Counted from the first letter of the stretch, positions 1 to 8,622 are shown. The stretch: 64,000 nt of DNA from CAG-791 sp000431495 (GCA_052117605.1 JBQKIT010000013.1), one strand, 5' to 3'. A program made the numbers and translations. The notes: generated by a model from the letters alone, not told the origin.

Positions 1-156
1 GCAAGATAAATGCGTGCCTGCGAAAGTTGGAAAGACTTGGCTACAGGGCGGAAATAGCTGCCACGTAAAACCTGAAGCCAGAGGCTATAGTTTTCTCTTC
101 CGGAACTACCAGGGGCTTTTTGCGGCCTGGACGCGGTGGCCACCCGGTCGGGATTT
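1..156. other. Unrelated structured segment replacing the 3' half of an ABC permease gene
   Basis: This stretch interrupts the permease reading frame that runs leftward from 558. It is GC-richer than the ABC genes beside it and contains self-complementary pieces: a CCAGG/CCTGG stem read on the minus strand around 110-131 and the palindrome GGTGGCCACC at 136-145. No open frame here shows recognisable protein features. It looks like the edge of an inserted element, or the end of an assembly join. A structured RNA element such as a group II intron is one idea, but I cannot see a standard intron boundary (GTGYG start) or a domain V, so the identity is open. Confidence 0.4.
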
Positions 157-558
157 TACAGTAACAGTTATAGCTGCCCCAACTACCGGAACACTTGTTG
201 TTAAAAAGATGCCTCCAAAAGCAGCGCCCATAAACAGAACCGCATTTGATATGAGTACAAGAATTCCAAGATAGGTTATTTTCCCAAGCATCAGCTTTTT
301 TTTCTCGATAGGAAGGGCTTTGACATTGTAGTACCCGTTTTTCTTCTCTCTCATTACCGAAAGATAACTTATGATAGCAATCATTCCGGGGAGAAGAAGC
401 GTATACCACCAGTTCCATGCGCTCTCTGCGTAAGCGTTTGTCATGCCTGCTGTAAGCACAAGCGCCATTACAAGTGCGATTATTGGGAATGCAAATATAA
501 GTATACTACTCATGGTTCTTTTTGATTTTAAAAACTCTGCTCTGATTATGTTAGTCAT
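106..558 (-). pseudogene. Truncated ABC-2 permease, lantibiotic/bacitracin-export type
   Basis: Residues 1-134 look like the N-terminal half of the MutE/BcrB-type permeases, which have six membrane helices and are about 240-250 residues long. The start (NIIRAEFLKSKRT), the SAWNWWYTLLLPGMI motif and two hydrophobic segments around 18-40 and 95-120 are present. After about residue 134 (base 157) the protein changes into a short basic tail that looks non-native and then stops, so the last four helices are missing. It lies 51 bases downstream of its ATPase, with a good ribosome site (AAAGGA) before its ATG. A working transporter from this copy alone is unlikely unless the missing half is restored by splicing or excision outside the window. 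Confidence 0.7.
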
Positions 559-609
559 TGTTGTAATCCTTTCGTCTAATCTATTCGGTAATTGGAAGAA
601 TCTCTTAGG

Positions 610-1320
610 TTATGCGATATTTTGAAGCCTACGGTTTTTCTTAACAACCTCCATAAAAAGGTCTTCAAGATTCTGTCCGGGAAGAAGCTTTCCTTCATAT
701 CCGAGAACTCCATCTGAAATAATCCCGATGTAATCTGCACACATCTGAACTTCTGATAAAATGTGGCTTGAGAGGATCACTGTGATTCCCTGCTCTGGGA
801 AGGATCTTATGAGTTCTCTAAGTTCTTCAATTCCGATGGGGTCAAGTCCGTTTGTTGGCTCATCCAGAATAAGAAGCTTAGGATTTCCGAGAAGCGCCAG
901 GGCGATTCCAAGTCTCTGCTTCATTCCAAGTGAAAACTGACCTGCCTTCTTTTTTCCTGTGTTCGTAAGTGAAACTGTTTTTAAAACTTCATTGATACGA
1001 CTCTTTGGAGTTCCCAGAAGAACTGCTCTTACTTCAAGATTCTCTCTTGCTGTAAGGTTTTCATAGATTGGAGGATTCTCGATCAGTGCTCCGATTTCTT
1101 CAAGCACGCCTCTGTTCCAGGGTTTTCCGTCGTAGATGATCTCGCCATCTGTTGGCTTCATGATTCCGGTAATCATCTTAAGTGTTGTCGACTTTCCTGC
1201 ACCATTAGGCCCAAGGAGACCATATACACATCCCTTCGGTATATTAAGTGAAACTTTATTTACAGCTTTCTGATCTTTAAATGTCTTGCAAAGTTCGTTA
1301 GTTTTAAGCATCATTTCCAT
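610..1320 (-). CDS. ABC transporter ATP-binding protein, lantibiotic/bacitracin self-protection type
   Basis: A 236-residue nucleotide-binding subunit that should pair with the downstream permease to expel membrane-active peptides. Visible motifs are Walker A GPNGAGKST (about 39-47), signature SLGMKQRLG, Walker B LLILDEPTNGLD and the switch histidine in LSSHIL. The Q-loop region reads GALIENPPIYENLT, with Glu where most ABC ATPases have Gln. This 'E-loop' is a mark of the LanF/CprA/BcrA-type peptide-protection family. The first of three closely spaced ATGs is chosen because AAGGG lies about 10 bases upstream. Its codons and surroundings are much more AT-rich than the genes from rlmD onward, which suggests acquisition. 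Its partner permease is truncated. Confidence 0.85.
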   Translation of the reverse strand: MEMMLKTNELCKTFKDQKAVNKVSLNIPKGCVYGLLGPNGAGKSTTLKMITGIMKPTDGEIIYDGKPWNRGVLEEIGALIENPPIYENLTARENLEVRAVLLGTPKSRINEVLKTVSLTNTGKKKAGQFSLGMKQRLGIALALLGNPKLLILDEPTNGLDPIGIEELRELIRSFPEQGITVILSSHILSEVQMCADYIGIISDGVLGYEGKLLPGQNLEDLFMEVVKKNRRLQNIA

Positions 1321-1350
1321 CGTTATTTTCCCTTCTTTTCAATATATAAA

Positions 1351-1379
1351 TTTATTTTGTTATCACAGTTGTTTCTCAA
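1351..1379 (-). promoter_or_regulatory. Possible promoter of the ABC operon
   Basis: On the minus strand TTGAGA (1374-1379) is followed after 17 bases by AATAAA (1351-1356), about 30 bases before the ATPase start. The -35 is good and the -10 mediocre. The whole 1321-1440 region is AT-rich, so chance matches are likely. No regulator gene is visible in the window. Confidence 0.35.
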
Positions 1380-1436
1380 CCTGAAAACAGAATACGAAGA
1401 AAAAATAAAGATTTGATGAAGATTATATATCTTTAT

Positions 1437-1472
1437 AAAAAAATAAGAGACACTCCATAAAAGAATGTCTCT
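1437..1472 (-). terminator. Rho-independent terminator after rlmD
   Basis: Read on the minus strand, a 10-bp stem (AGAGACATTC with GAGTGTCTCT, one G-U pair) closes a short loop and is followed by TATTTTTTTA. It ends the long rlmD transcript just downstream of the out-of-frame tail and before the ABC operon. Confidence 0.8.
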
Positions 1473-1478
1473 CAATTA

Positions 1479-1619
1479 TCATATCATCTTGAAATGTTTA
1501 AGAGCTTCTGTAATGGCCTTCTCCTTTTCCGGAGTAGTTCCTGGCTGTCTGCTATTCTCAGATTTAGGTTTATTGTAATTCTCTCTTTCTATAATTCCAT
1601 GCTTCTGCACTTGTAGTAT
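1479..1619 (-). pseudogene. Out-of-frame remnant of the conserved RlmD C-terminal tail
   Basis: In a different frame from rlmD the minus strand encodes ILQVQKHGIIERENYNKP followed by KSENSRQP, then EKEKAITEALKHFKMI and a stop at 1479-1481. From memory of Lachnospiraceae RlmD-like proteins, a tail of this kind (QVKQKHGIIERENYNKPKS, ending ALKHFxMI) normally continues the same polypeptide about 40-45 residues after a LDExDLTTAE motif. Here the LDEIDTTSAEA codons overlap the QVQKHG codons in another frame. An internal deletion with a frame change therefore seems to have detached the tail. It could also have arrived with the neighbouring AT-rich DNA. Confidence 0.6.
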
Positions 1620-3141
1620 CTATCTCATCCAGCTTAATCTCTATCTCAATATGATCATCCGGTTTTTGTTGGGACAGAAGAACTACCGTCTCCACGTTTG
1701 CCGTCTTCGGGAACTGATTGACGCTGATCCCCCGCACCGGAACATAGCCCTGCTCCCGCATCAGCGGCAGGTCTCTTGCAAGGCTGGTAGGCTTGCAGGA
1801 GATGTAGAGAATATTCTCCACGCCGTATGCAAGAATCTTCGGAAGAGCCTTGGGATGTACGCCGTCTCTCGGCGGATCCAGAATGATGAAATCCGGCTTC
1901 TCCTCGATGGTATCAATGACCTTCAGGACATCTCCCGCGATAAATTCGCAGTTGGGAGTCTGATTGCGGATGGCGTTTTCCTTTGCGGCTTCTACGGCTT
2001 CTTCCACAATTTCAACACCAATCACCTTGGAAGCCACCGGCGCAATCAGCTGCGAGATCGTTCCCGTTCCGCAGTAGAGATCGAACACAACCGGCTTTTC
2101 GGACGTGACCGAAGGAGCATCACAGGAAGCTTCCGGAGCCTTCTCCTGGTTCTGCATTGCCCCGGTGATCATCTTCCTTGCTGTTTCATACAAAAGCTCT
2201 GCACCGAAGCTGTTTGTCTGGAAGAAGGAGAACGGCGTGACCGTAAACTTCAGCCCAAGCAGCTCCTCCTCGAAGCTGTCCTTTCCATACAGAACATCGG
2301 TTCCCTGATCCTCCACAACATCCGCCACGGAATCGTTGTGCGTATGCAGGATCCCGGCAATTCTGCCTTGATATTCACGCTCCAGAAGAGTCTGCCGAAA
2401 TCCATCCAGAAGAATCGCTTCCGTCCCCTTCTCCTCTGGTTCCAGTTTCCGCCCGGCTTCCCGGCCTTCGGGCAGGCAGTCCGTCTGCGTCGTTGTGACA
2501 AGATCCACCAGGATTTCCCCGGTCTTCATACCCTTCCGGATCAGCAGATGCCGGAGGTATCCCTCCCGGCGCATTCTATGATAGAACGGTACCCCGGCTG
2601 CGGCGAAGTACACCTTTGTTCTGTGAATGATTGCACGGAAATCCGAATCCACTATGCGGCATTCGTCGGCATCCGTGACATCATAAAATGACCCACGCTT
2701 ATGCATGCCAAGCGTCATGGGTCCATCCTTGACTTCGTCACCAAAGGTCAGCTCCATCTTGTTGCGGTAGCCTTCCGTTACAGGACTCTCCAGAATCCCC
2801 TCAAACCAGGTGTCCGCATCCGGATCTGCACTCCGAAGAAGCTTTCGGATCTGCTCCTCCTTCAAGGCAAGCTCTTCCCTCTCCGGAAGGTTCAGGTAGA
2901 GGCATCCGCCGCAGGAACCAAAGCGCGGACATTCGGGCAGGATCTCCGCCGGTGAAGGCTCCAGAACCTCCAGAAGACAGCCCTCGGCTCTCTGACTGTG
3001 CTTCTTCGTAATGCGGGCACGAACCTTCTGTCCCGGGATGGTATTTTTGACGGTAATTTCTGTCTCATCCTGATGAAAAACGCCTTTGTTGGGAAAGCGG
3101 AGCGTCTCCACAACGCCCTCAATGATGTCGCCTTTTCTCAT
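1570..3141 (-). CDS. rlmD: 23S rRNA (uracil-5-)-methyltransferase, RlmD/RumA family
   Basis: SAM-dependent m5U methyltransferase of the RumA class, 523 residues. An N-terminal TRAM domain (1-60) is followed by the iron-sulfur cysteines C71, C77 and C80 (CPRFGSCGGC), with the fourth in DECRI (C161). The SAM motif VFDLYCGTGT is near 352-361 and LDPPRDG near 421-427. The catalytic cysteine sits in ISCKPTSLARDL (C449), and the general-base Glu is in ANVETVVLL. The core is intact, so activity is expected. The last 25 residues or so are abnormal: the conserved tail of related proteins follows in another frame. It is the last gene of the block that runs from asp23 and is followed by a terminator. 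Whether it modifies U1939 or another site cannot be told from sequence. Confidence 0.9.
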   Translation of the reverse strand: MRKGDIIEGVVETLRFPNKGVFHQDETEITVKNTIPGQKVRARITKKHSQRAEGCLLEVLEPSPAEILPECPRFGSCGGCLYLNLPEREELALKEEQIRKLLRSADPDADTWFEGILESPVTEGYRNKMELTFGDEVKDGPMTLGMHKRGSFYDVTDADECRIVDSDFRAIIHRTKVYFAAAGVPFYHRMRREGYLRHLLIRKGMKTGEILVDLVTTTQTDCLPEGREAGRKLEPEEKGTEAILLDGFRQTLLEREYQGRIAGILHTHNDSVADVVEDQGTDVLYGKDSFEEELLGLKFTVTPFSFFQTNSFGAELLYETARKMITGAMQNQEKAPEASCDAPSVTSEKPVVFDLYCGTGTISQLIAPVASKVIGVEIVEEAVEAAKENAIRNQTPNCEFIAGDVLKVIDTIEEKPDFIILDPPRDGVHPKALPKILAYGVENILYISCKPTSLARDLPLMREQGYVPVRGISVNQFPKTANVETVVLLSQQKPDDHIEIEIKLDEIDTTSAEAWNYRKRELQ

Positions 3142-3146
3142 GTACC

Positions 3147-3365
3147 TTACTGCTCCTCGTCAAATTCTTCGGCGATGTCCGGATCATCCTGATAGTCTTC
3201 CTCATCGTCCTCGTCATCGTTCGGCCGAAGGAAGGAATACTCATCGTCTTCCTTTGGCTCAAGGAACTTCAGCACGGCATACACAATGCCGCCAATGACA
3301 ACAATGGCTCCAACCACAAGAAAAACTGTCCGAATGACTTTCAAAAGATCACTGTGCTTTTCCAT
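3147..3365 (-). CDS. Small single-pass membrane protein with acidic tail
   Basis: 72 residues, not matched to a named family. One hydrophobic helix (about residues 10-33, VIRTVFLVVGAIVVIGGIVYAV) has a short basic N-terminus before it and a very acidic cytoplasmic-type C-terminus rich in Asp and Glu (EDDEY, NDDEDDEEDYQDD). The gene sits between pcrA and rlmD, only 5 bases before the rlmD start, and has a good AGGAGG-like site. Small proteins of this layout (helix plus acidic tail) occur in Clostridia without known function. Confidence 0.75.
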   Translation of the reverse strand: MEKHSDLLKVIRTVFLVVGAIVVIGGIVYAVLKFLEPKEDDEYSFLRPNDDEDDEEDYQDDPDIAEEFDEEQ

Positions 3366-3431
3366 ACCGGTATCCTCCTTTTACTCTGCTTCCGCTCAAT
3401 AAAGCTTCCAGCCATCAAAGCTTTCCGCTCA

Positions 3432-5837
3432 TTAAATTTTCTGCAGCTTTGCAAACGCTGCATACATAATCTTGGGACCTGCGCTGTCAAAATTAACCTT
3501 CACCTTGTAGTCTCTCGGTCCCTTCTCCAGCATCTCCACCGTTCCCGGTCCGTATTTGATGTGCTCCACACGGTCACCGACTTCATAATCCGGCTTTCCG
3601 CCCGCAGGCATTCCCTTGCTCAGGCTGTCCAGCCCGGTTTTTCCTGCAAGAAACGGCTTCTTATCGGAGGTCGTGTGCGGCCGCACATAGGTTGCACGAA
3701 GCCGTCCATCTGCGCTTCTTCCGGATCCTGTCCCGGAAACGCCTCCGATACGAGGCGCCTGCTGCGGCGTTTGGGATCGCATCGCTCCCGATTTGACGCT
3801 TCCCGCTCCCCAGGTGCTCCCAGTATTCCACGGCATCTCATCCGCAGAATCATCCTCTTCGCGAAGGGATGAGCCTCCTCCGAATCTCGCCGATTCATCC
3901 ATCAGCTTCTCCGGAATTTCCAGAACAAACCGGCTGACCGGATTGTACTGCATCTCTCCGCGGAGCATGCGTCCTCTTGCACTCGTAATGGTCAGCTCAT
4001 CTCTCGCACGCGTGATGCCGACGTACGCAAGCCGCCTCTCCTCCTCCAATGCATCCGGATCGTCCGACTGGATCGACTGGAAGCTGGGGAAAATACCGTC
4101 CTCCATTCCCGCAAGATATACGCAGGGGAATTCAAGTCCCTTTGCGGAATGCAGTGTCATAAGAAGCACGCGATCGTCATTTTCGCCGACCTGATCAATG
4201 TCTGCAACAAGCGATACGTCCTCAAGAAAGCCTGACAGGGACGGTCCGTCCGAATCAGCGCTTTCTCTTGCCTGTTCCTCGTAAGAGGCCGCCTTACTGA
4301 TCAGCTCGTCCACGTTTGCGATGCGGTCGCTCGCGGTTTCTTCCTCGTAGTCCTCCAGATAATCTTCGTACTCCGTCTCATCCACGATTTTCTTGATGAG
4401 CTCTTCCACGGAGTGGTCCCTTGCATATTCCCGAAGGGAATCGATCAGCTCCGTAAACGGTTCGATCTTGTTCTTCGCCCGTGCAAGCTCCGGATACTCC
4501 CCGATGTTCTCCAGAACCTGATAGAAGCTGATGCCCTGCTCGTTTGCCGCAGCAGCCGCACGGTCGATCGTTGTTTTCCCGATGCCGCGCTTTGGAATGT
4601 TGATGATCCGCTGCGTGCTGATGTCATCCCTTCCGTTGTCAATGGTTCGAAGATAACTGAGGATATCCCGCACCTCCATGCGATCATAGAAATTATGTCC
4701 GCCGACGATGTTGTAGGGAATGCCTTCCATGACAAGCTTATCTTCCAAAAGACGCGACTGGGCATTGGTCCGGTACAGGATGGCAAAGTCCTTGTTGGAA
4801 AGTCGGTGGTCCCTGCGAAGCCTTCTTCCGATATCCTCCGCAATAAAGGACGCTTCGTCTGTACCGCTCGCAAACTGGCGAAAATGAATCCTGCTGCCCT
4901 CGCCGTGATCGGTCCAGAGCTTTTTCTCCTTGCGGGAGGTGTTGTGCGCAATCACCGCATTGGCTGCGTCCAGAATATTCTGCGTCGACCGGTAATTCTG
5001 CTCCAGCCGAACCACATAGGCATCCGGATAGACCTTCTCAAAATCCAGAATATTCCGGATATCCGCTCCGCGGAATTTGTAAATCGACTGATCGTCGTCT
5101 CCCACGACGCAGAGATTTCGGGAGCCTGCTGCCAGCATCCGCACAATTTCGAACTGCGCCTTGTTGGTATCCTGGTACTCATCCACCATGATGTAACGGA
5201 ACCGGTCCTGATAATTCCGGAGAACATCCTCTCTGGCAGAAAACAGCTCCACCGTCTTCATCAGAAGATCGTCAAAATCCAGTGCGTTATTGGAGACAAG
5301 CTCCTTTTCATACTCCGCATATACCTCTCCGATCCTCTCTTCCTGGAAACTGGAGGTATGCGTTTCCTGAAAACGATGTGCATTCTGCAGATCATTTTTC
5401 GCCTGTGAAATCGCCGCCATGATGGAACGCTCCCGGAGCTGCTTGGTGTCGATGTTCATTCTCCGGCAGATCTGGCGGATCAGTGTCTTCTGATCATCCG
5501 TATCATAGATGGTAAAATTACTGTCGTATCCGATCTGATCAATATGTCTTCGCAGGATACGCACGCACATCGAGTGAAAGGTAGAAATCCAGACGCTCTC
5601 CGCGCCAAAGCCGATCAGCTTGTCCACACGCTCCCGCATCTCACCTGCCGCCTTGTTGGTGAAGGTGATCGCCAGTATATTCCAGGGATTTACGCCGCAT
5701 TCCTCCATCAGGTAGGAAATCCGGTGGGTAATCACTCTTGTTTTGCCGCTTCCTGCTCCTGCAAGAATCAGCACCGGGCCCTCCGTGTGAAAGCAGGCAT
5801 CCCTCTGCTCTTTGTTTAAGGTATCGTAAATACTCAT
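3432..5837 (-). CDS. pcrA: ATP-dependent 3'-5' DNA helicase PcrA/UvrD
   Basis: Superfamily 1A helicase acting in nucleotide-excision repair, replication restart and removal of RecA filaments; 801 residues, slightly longer than Bacillus PcrA. It has the Q motif around Q11, Walker A GAGSGKT at 27-33, Walker B MVDEYQDTN at 217-225, motif III GDDDQSIYKFRGA at 246-258 and LMTLHSAKGLEFPCVYLAG near 560. A low-complexity linker (about 655-745) leads to a C-terminal Tudor-like RNA-polymerase contact domain (YEVGDRVEHIKYGPGTV). It follows recN and the DUF1836 gene, so three genes linked to chromosome maintenance share a transcript. Confidence 0.96.
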   Translation of the reverse strand: MSIYDTLNKEQRDACFHTEGPVLILAGAGSGKTRVITHRISYLMEECGVNPWNILAITFTNKAAGEMRERVDKLIGFGAESVWISTFHSMCVRILRRHIDQIGYDSNFTIYDTDDQKTLIRQICRRMNIDTKQLRERSIMAAISQAKNDLQNAHRFQETHTSSFQEERIGEVYAEYEKELVSNNALDFDDLLMKTVELFSAREDVLRNYQDRFRYIMVDEYQDTNKAQFEIVRMLAAGSRNLCVVGDDDQSIYKFRGADIRNILDFEKVYPDAYVVRLEQNYRSTQNILDAANAVIAHNTSRKEKKLWTDHGEGSRIHFRQFASGTDEASFIAEDIGRRLRRDHRLSNKDFAILYRTNAQSRLLEDKLVMEGIPYNIVGGHNFYDRMEVRDILSYLRTIDNGRDDISTQRIINIPKRGIGKTTIDRAAAAANEQGISFYQVLENIGEYPELARAKNKIEPFTELIDSLREYARDHSVEELIKKIVDETEYEDYLEDYEEETASDRIANVDELISKAASYEEQARESADSDGPSLSGFLEDVSLVADIDQVGENDDRVLLMTLHSAKGLEFPCVYLAGMEDGIFPSFQSIQSDDPDALEEERRLAYVGITRARDELTITSARGRMLRGEMQYNPVSRFVLEIPEKLMDESARFGGGSSLREEDDSADEMPWNTGSTWGAGSVKSGAMRSQTPQQAPRIGGVSGTGSGRSADGRLRATYVRPHTTSDKKPFLAGKTGLDSLSKGMPAGGKPDYEVGDRVEHIKYGPGTVEMLEKGPRDYKVKVNFDSAGPKIMYAAFAKLQKI

Positions 5838-5846
5838 ATTTCTCTT

Positions 5847-6461
5847 TTATCTGTCCTGTGTCTCATCGTCCAGAAGCCGCTCAATAAACAGCTTCTTCAG
5901 ATAGATTTCCGTACTCATTCTTGCAATCAGTGCAAACTTCCGGAGCACGGCCGCATCCTCTCCTTCCGCATCCGGAAAGGCCTTTCGTGCCCGTTCAAAC
6001 TGCCGGTCGGCATCGGTTCGAACCGCCTCCAGCTCATCCCCGAGATTCTCATAGACCGTCCGGTAAATCATTTCCAGGGAAAGCCCGTCTTCCTTTCCTG
6101 CACCGTTTCCGGCGTACCGTTCCTGCAGGGGCTTCAGAACCTGCCCGATGTCCCCGATGGAAAGATAGCTCTTCAGATAATAGACCATCAGAAGAAGAAT
6201 CATGTGATCCATGCCGTATTTCTTGCGAACCGGCGGAATCAGAACGTCGTTCTTCACATAATTGTTGATCATGGTCTTCGTCAGAATTTTGTCGCGCTCC
6301 GGATCCCTTGTGCTCTCCTTGAGATGCTCTTCCATAAAGGTCAGAACCTGATCCATATACAGATCAATTCTCGGGATCTCATCCGCCGAAACAAACAGGG
6401 ATTCCTTCACCATCCGGTGAAACTGCTCCTGCAGCTCTCTATCGTCTTTGTCTTGCTTCAC
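5847..6461 (-). CDS. DUF1836 domain protein
   Basis: 204 residues. The central part (about 60-115), with the motif TKTMINNYVKND and PVRKKYGMDH and a following helix pair, matches what I know of the DUF1836 family of Firmicutes. Those proteins resemble MerR-like helix-turn-helix proteins and have no proven role. The rest is helical and charged. It overlaps the 3' end of recN by 23 bases and is followed 9 bases later by pcrA, so translation is probably coupled. A DNA-binding or regulatory role is an inference from the domain's helix-turn-helix resemblance only. Confidence 0.8.
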   Translation of the reverse strand: MKQDKDDRELQEQFHRMVKESLFVSADEIPRIDLYMDQVLTFMEEHLKESTRDPERDKILTKTMINNYVKNDVLIPPVRKKYGMDHMILLLMVYYLKSYLSIGDIGQVLKPLQERYAGNGAGKEDGLSLEMIYRTVYENLGDELEAVRTDADRQFERARKAFPDAEGEDAAVLRKFALIARMSTEIYLKKLFIERLLDDETQDR

Positions 6462-8127
6462 GGGCCATCTCCTTCATCTCCCGGGCACTTTGCAGCGTCG
6501 TCTCCGTGAGCCGTTCCCCGCCCATCATCCGGGCCAGCTCACGACAGCTCTCTTCCTCATCCAGTGCGCGGATGTGTGTCGTTGTCCGTCCGTTTTCCGC
6601 CGTTTTTTCGATGAGAAAATGCTTCTCCTCCATCGAGGCAATCTGCGGAAGATGTGTGATGCACAGAATCTGATGGTCCGCCGACAGGCGTCCCAGCTTC
6701 TGCGCCACCTTCCAGGCAGTCTGTCCGCTGATTCCGCTGTCGATTTCATCGAAGATCAGCGTATGAATGTCATCCTTCCCCGCAAAAACCGTCTTGAGCG
6801 CAAGCATGATTCTGGAGAGCTCACCGCCCGATGCGATGGCATCCAGAGGCCGCACCGGCTCCCCCGGATTCATGGATATGTAGAAAACAACGCTGTCACA
6901 GCCGTTTCCGGAGAGCTGCTCTTCCCTGCTTGTGATCTCCGCCCGGAAATCCACCTGATTGAAATTCAGCTCCAGAAGCTCCCGCTTCATTTTCTCCTGA
7001 AATTCCTTCGCTGCTTTTGTCCGAAGCTCTGTCAGCCTCCTGCAGGCCGCAAGCAGCGCGTCCTTCGCCTGCTGTGCCTCCAGAAGCTGTCTCTTCCGGA
7101 GCGCCTCGTAATCGGAAAGCTCCTCCAGGCGCTTCCTCTTCTGTTCCAGGGCAGCCTCAATGCTCTCCAGCGATCCGCCGTACTTATCCTTTAAGTGGTT
7201 GATCAGATCCAGCCGCTCCTCCAGCGCCGCAAATTCCTGCGGATCAAAGGAGAGCCCGGCATGATAATCCGAAATGGCTCTTGCCGCATCCGAAAGAAGA
7301 GCATCCACCTCACAGGTCTGGGCAATGACCTCATCCAGCGCCTGATCAATCCCCTGAACCCTGGAAAGTGCCCTCACTGCGCGGCCGACCTGCTCCGCCG
7401 CACTCTCTTCTCCCTCCTGCAGAAGGCTCTCCGCGTTCTGCAGTGCCTCATCGATTCTGCGGAAGGACGACAAGGTCCGGTACCTGCTCTCCAGCTCCTC
7501 GTCTTCTTTCCTTCGAAGCTGCGCGCTCTCTATTTCATTTACCTCATAGGTCAGAAGGTCCGTCTCCCGGGCTCGTGCCGCAGGATCGAGATCCTCCTGT
7601 GCGGCCGTCTCTTCCTTTCCTCGAAAATCACGATACAGAGCTCTCACCTCAGGAAGAAGCTCTGCGGCCTTTTCTCCCGCGTACTCATCGAGCACCTGGA
7701 GCTGCGCTTCCCTTCGAAGGAGCCTCTGGTTCTCCCTCTGCCCGTAAACATCGATCCAAAGCTCGGAGAGCTCCCGCAGCTCATGTGTGGTCACAGTCTC
7801 TCCGCAGACACTGCACTGCGTTCTTCCGGGATAGATCTTCCGCTTGATGAGCACGGTTCCGTCCTCATCCGGCTCGATATCCATTGCCTTCAGCTTCTCC
7901 CTCTGGCGTTCGTTGTCAATACGAAAAAGCAGCTCCACAAGTGCAAAATCCGCCCCGGTCCGAATCAGACTCTTATCCGCCTTCGCACCGAGCGCAAGAT
8001 TGACGGAGCCAAGAAGAATGGACTTTCCGGCTCCGGTTTCACCGGTCAGAATGTTCAGTCCATCCTCAAAGGAAATCTCTTCCTCTTCGATGAGTGCCAG
8101 ATTTTTCACATGAAGTCCCAGCAGCAT
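6439..8127 (-). CDS. recN: DNA repair protein RecN
   Basis: SMC-like ATPase that gathers DNA double-strand breaks; 562 residues, the usual length. Walker A GETGAGKS lies at 29-36, a long coiled-coil middle (about 150-370, rich in Leu, Glu and Arg) follows, and the C-terminal half carries the signature ASGGELSRIMLA and Walker B TLIFDEIDSGISG. It directly follows argR, a pairing conserved in Firmicutes, and overlaps the DUF1836 gene at its end. No LexA box was seen upstream, so expression is likely from the long operon transcript. Confidence 0.96.
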   Translation of the reverse strand: MLLGLHVKNLALIEEEEISFEDGLNILTGETGAGKSILLGSVNLALGAKADKSLIRTGADFALVELLFRIDNERQREKLKAMDIEPDEDGTVLIKRKIYPGRTQCSVCGETVTTHELRELSELWIDVYGQRENQRLLRREAQLQVLDEYAGEKAAELLPEVRALYRDFRGKEETAAQEDLDPAARARETDLLTYEVNEIESAQLRRKEDEELESRYRTLSSFRRIDEALQNAESLLQEGEESAAEQVGRAVRALSRVQGIDQALDEVIAQTCEVDALLSDAARAISDYHAGLSFDPQEFAALEERLDLINHLKDKYGGSLESIEAALEQKRKRLEELSDYEALRKRQLLEAQQAKDALLAACRRLTELRTKAAKEFQEKMKRELLELNFNQVDFRAEITSREEQLSGNGCDSVVFYISMNPGEPVRPLDAIASGGELSRIMLALKTVFAGKDDIHTLIFDEIDSGISGQTAWKVAQKLGRLSADHQILCITHLPQIASMEEKHFLIEKTAENGRTTTHIRALDEEESCRELARMMGGERLTETTLQSAREMKEMAREARQRR

Positions 8128-8147
8128 GCAGCGTCCTCTCCCTTTCC

Positions 8148-8603
8148 TTACTGAATCAGCCGGCGGATTTTCTCCATAAGAAGCACCGTGTCATTTACCG
8201 TCCGGACTGCCACCATAATCGTGTCATCTCCCGCGATGCATCCGACAATCTCCGGAAACTGCAGATGATCGAGTGCTGCGGCGACCGCCATCGCCATGCC
8301 GGACACCGTTTTGATCACCAGAATGTTCTGTGCCTGATCCATCGAGACAAGGCCGTCCTTCATCACACGGCTGAACTTTCCGACAAGAAGTGCGGCATCG
8401 TCCTTCGGGGCAATGTATTTCTGTCCGCCATCGGGAGTCCTGCTCTTCTCCAGCCGGAGCTGTCTGATGTCACGGGACACGGTCGCCTGCGTCACGTCAA
8501 ACCCTTCCCTGCGAAGGGCCTTTGCAAGGTCCTCCTGCGTCCCGATGTCCTGCTCCTCGATGATCTCAAGAATTCTTGCAAGCCTTGTTTTTCTCTCCGT
8601 CAT
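8148..8603 (-). CDS. argR: Arginine repressor ArgR
   Basis: 151-residue transcription factor. The N-terminal winged helix (about 1-70, MTERKTRLARILEIIEE then TQATVSRDIRQLRL) binds ARG operators. The C-terminal part (about 80-150) is the hexamerisation and arginine-binding domain, with the GCIAGDDTIMV motif that holds the arginine carboxylate pocket and its Asp pair. No arginine biosynthesis genes are in the window; the location before recN is typical of Firmicutes and does not imply a local target. Confidence 0.95.
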   Translation of the reverse strand: MTERKTRLARILEIIEEQDIGTQEDLAKALRREGFDVTQATVSRDIRQLRLEKSRTPDGGQKYIAPKDDAALLVGKFSRVMKDGLVSMDQAQNILVIKTVSGMAMAVAAALDHLQFPEIVGCIAGDDTIMVAVRTVNDTVLLMEKIRRLIQ

Positions 8604-8622
8604 GGTATCTCTCCCATTGCCG

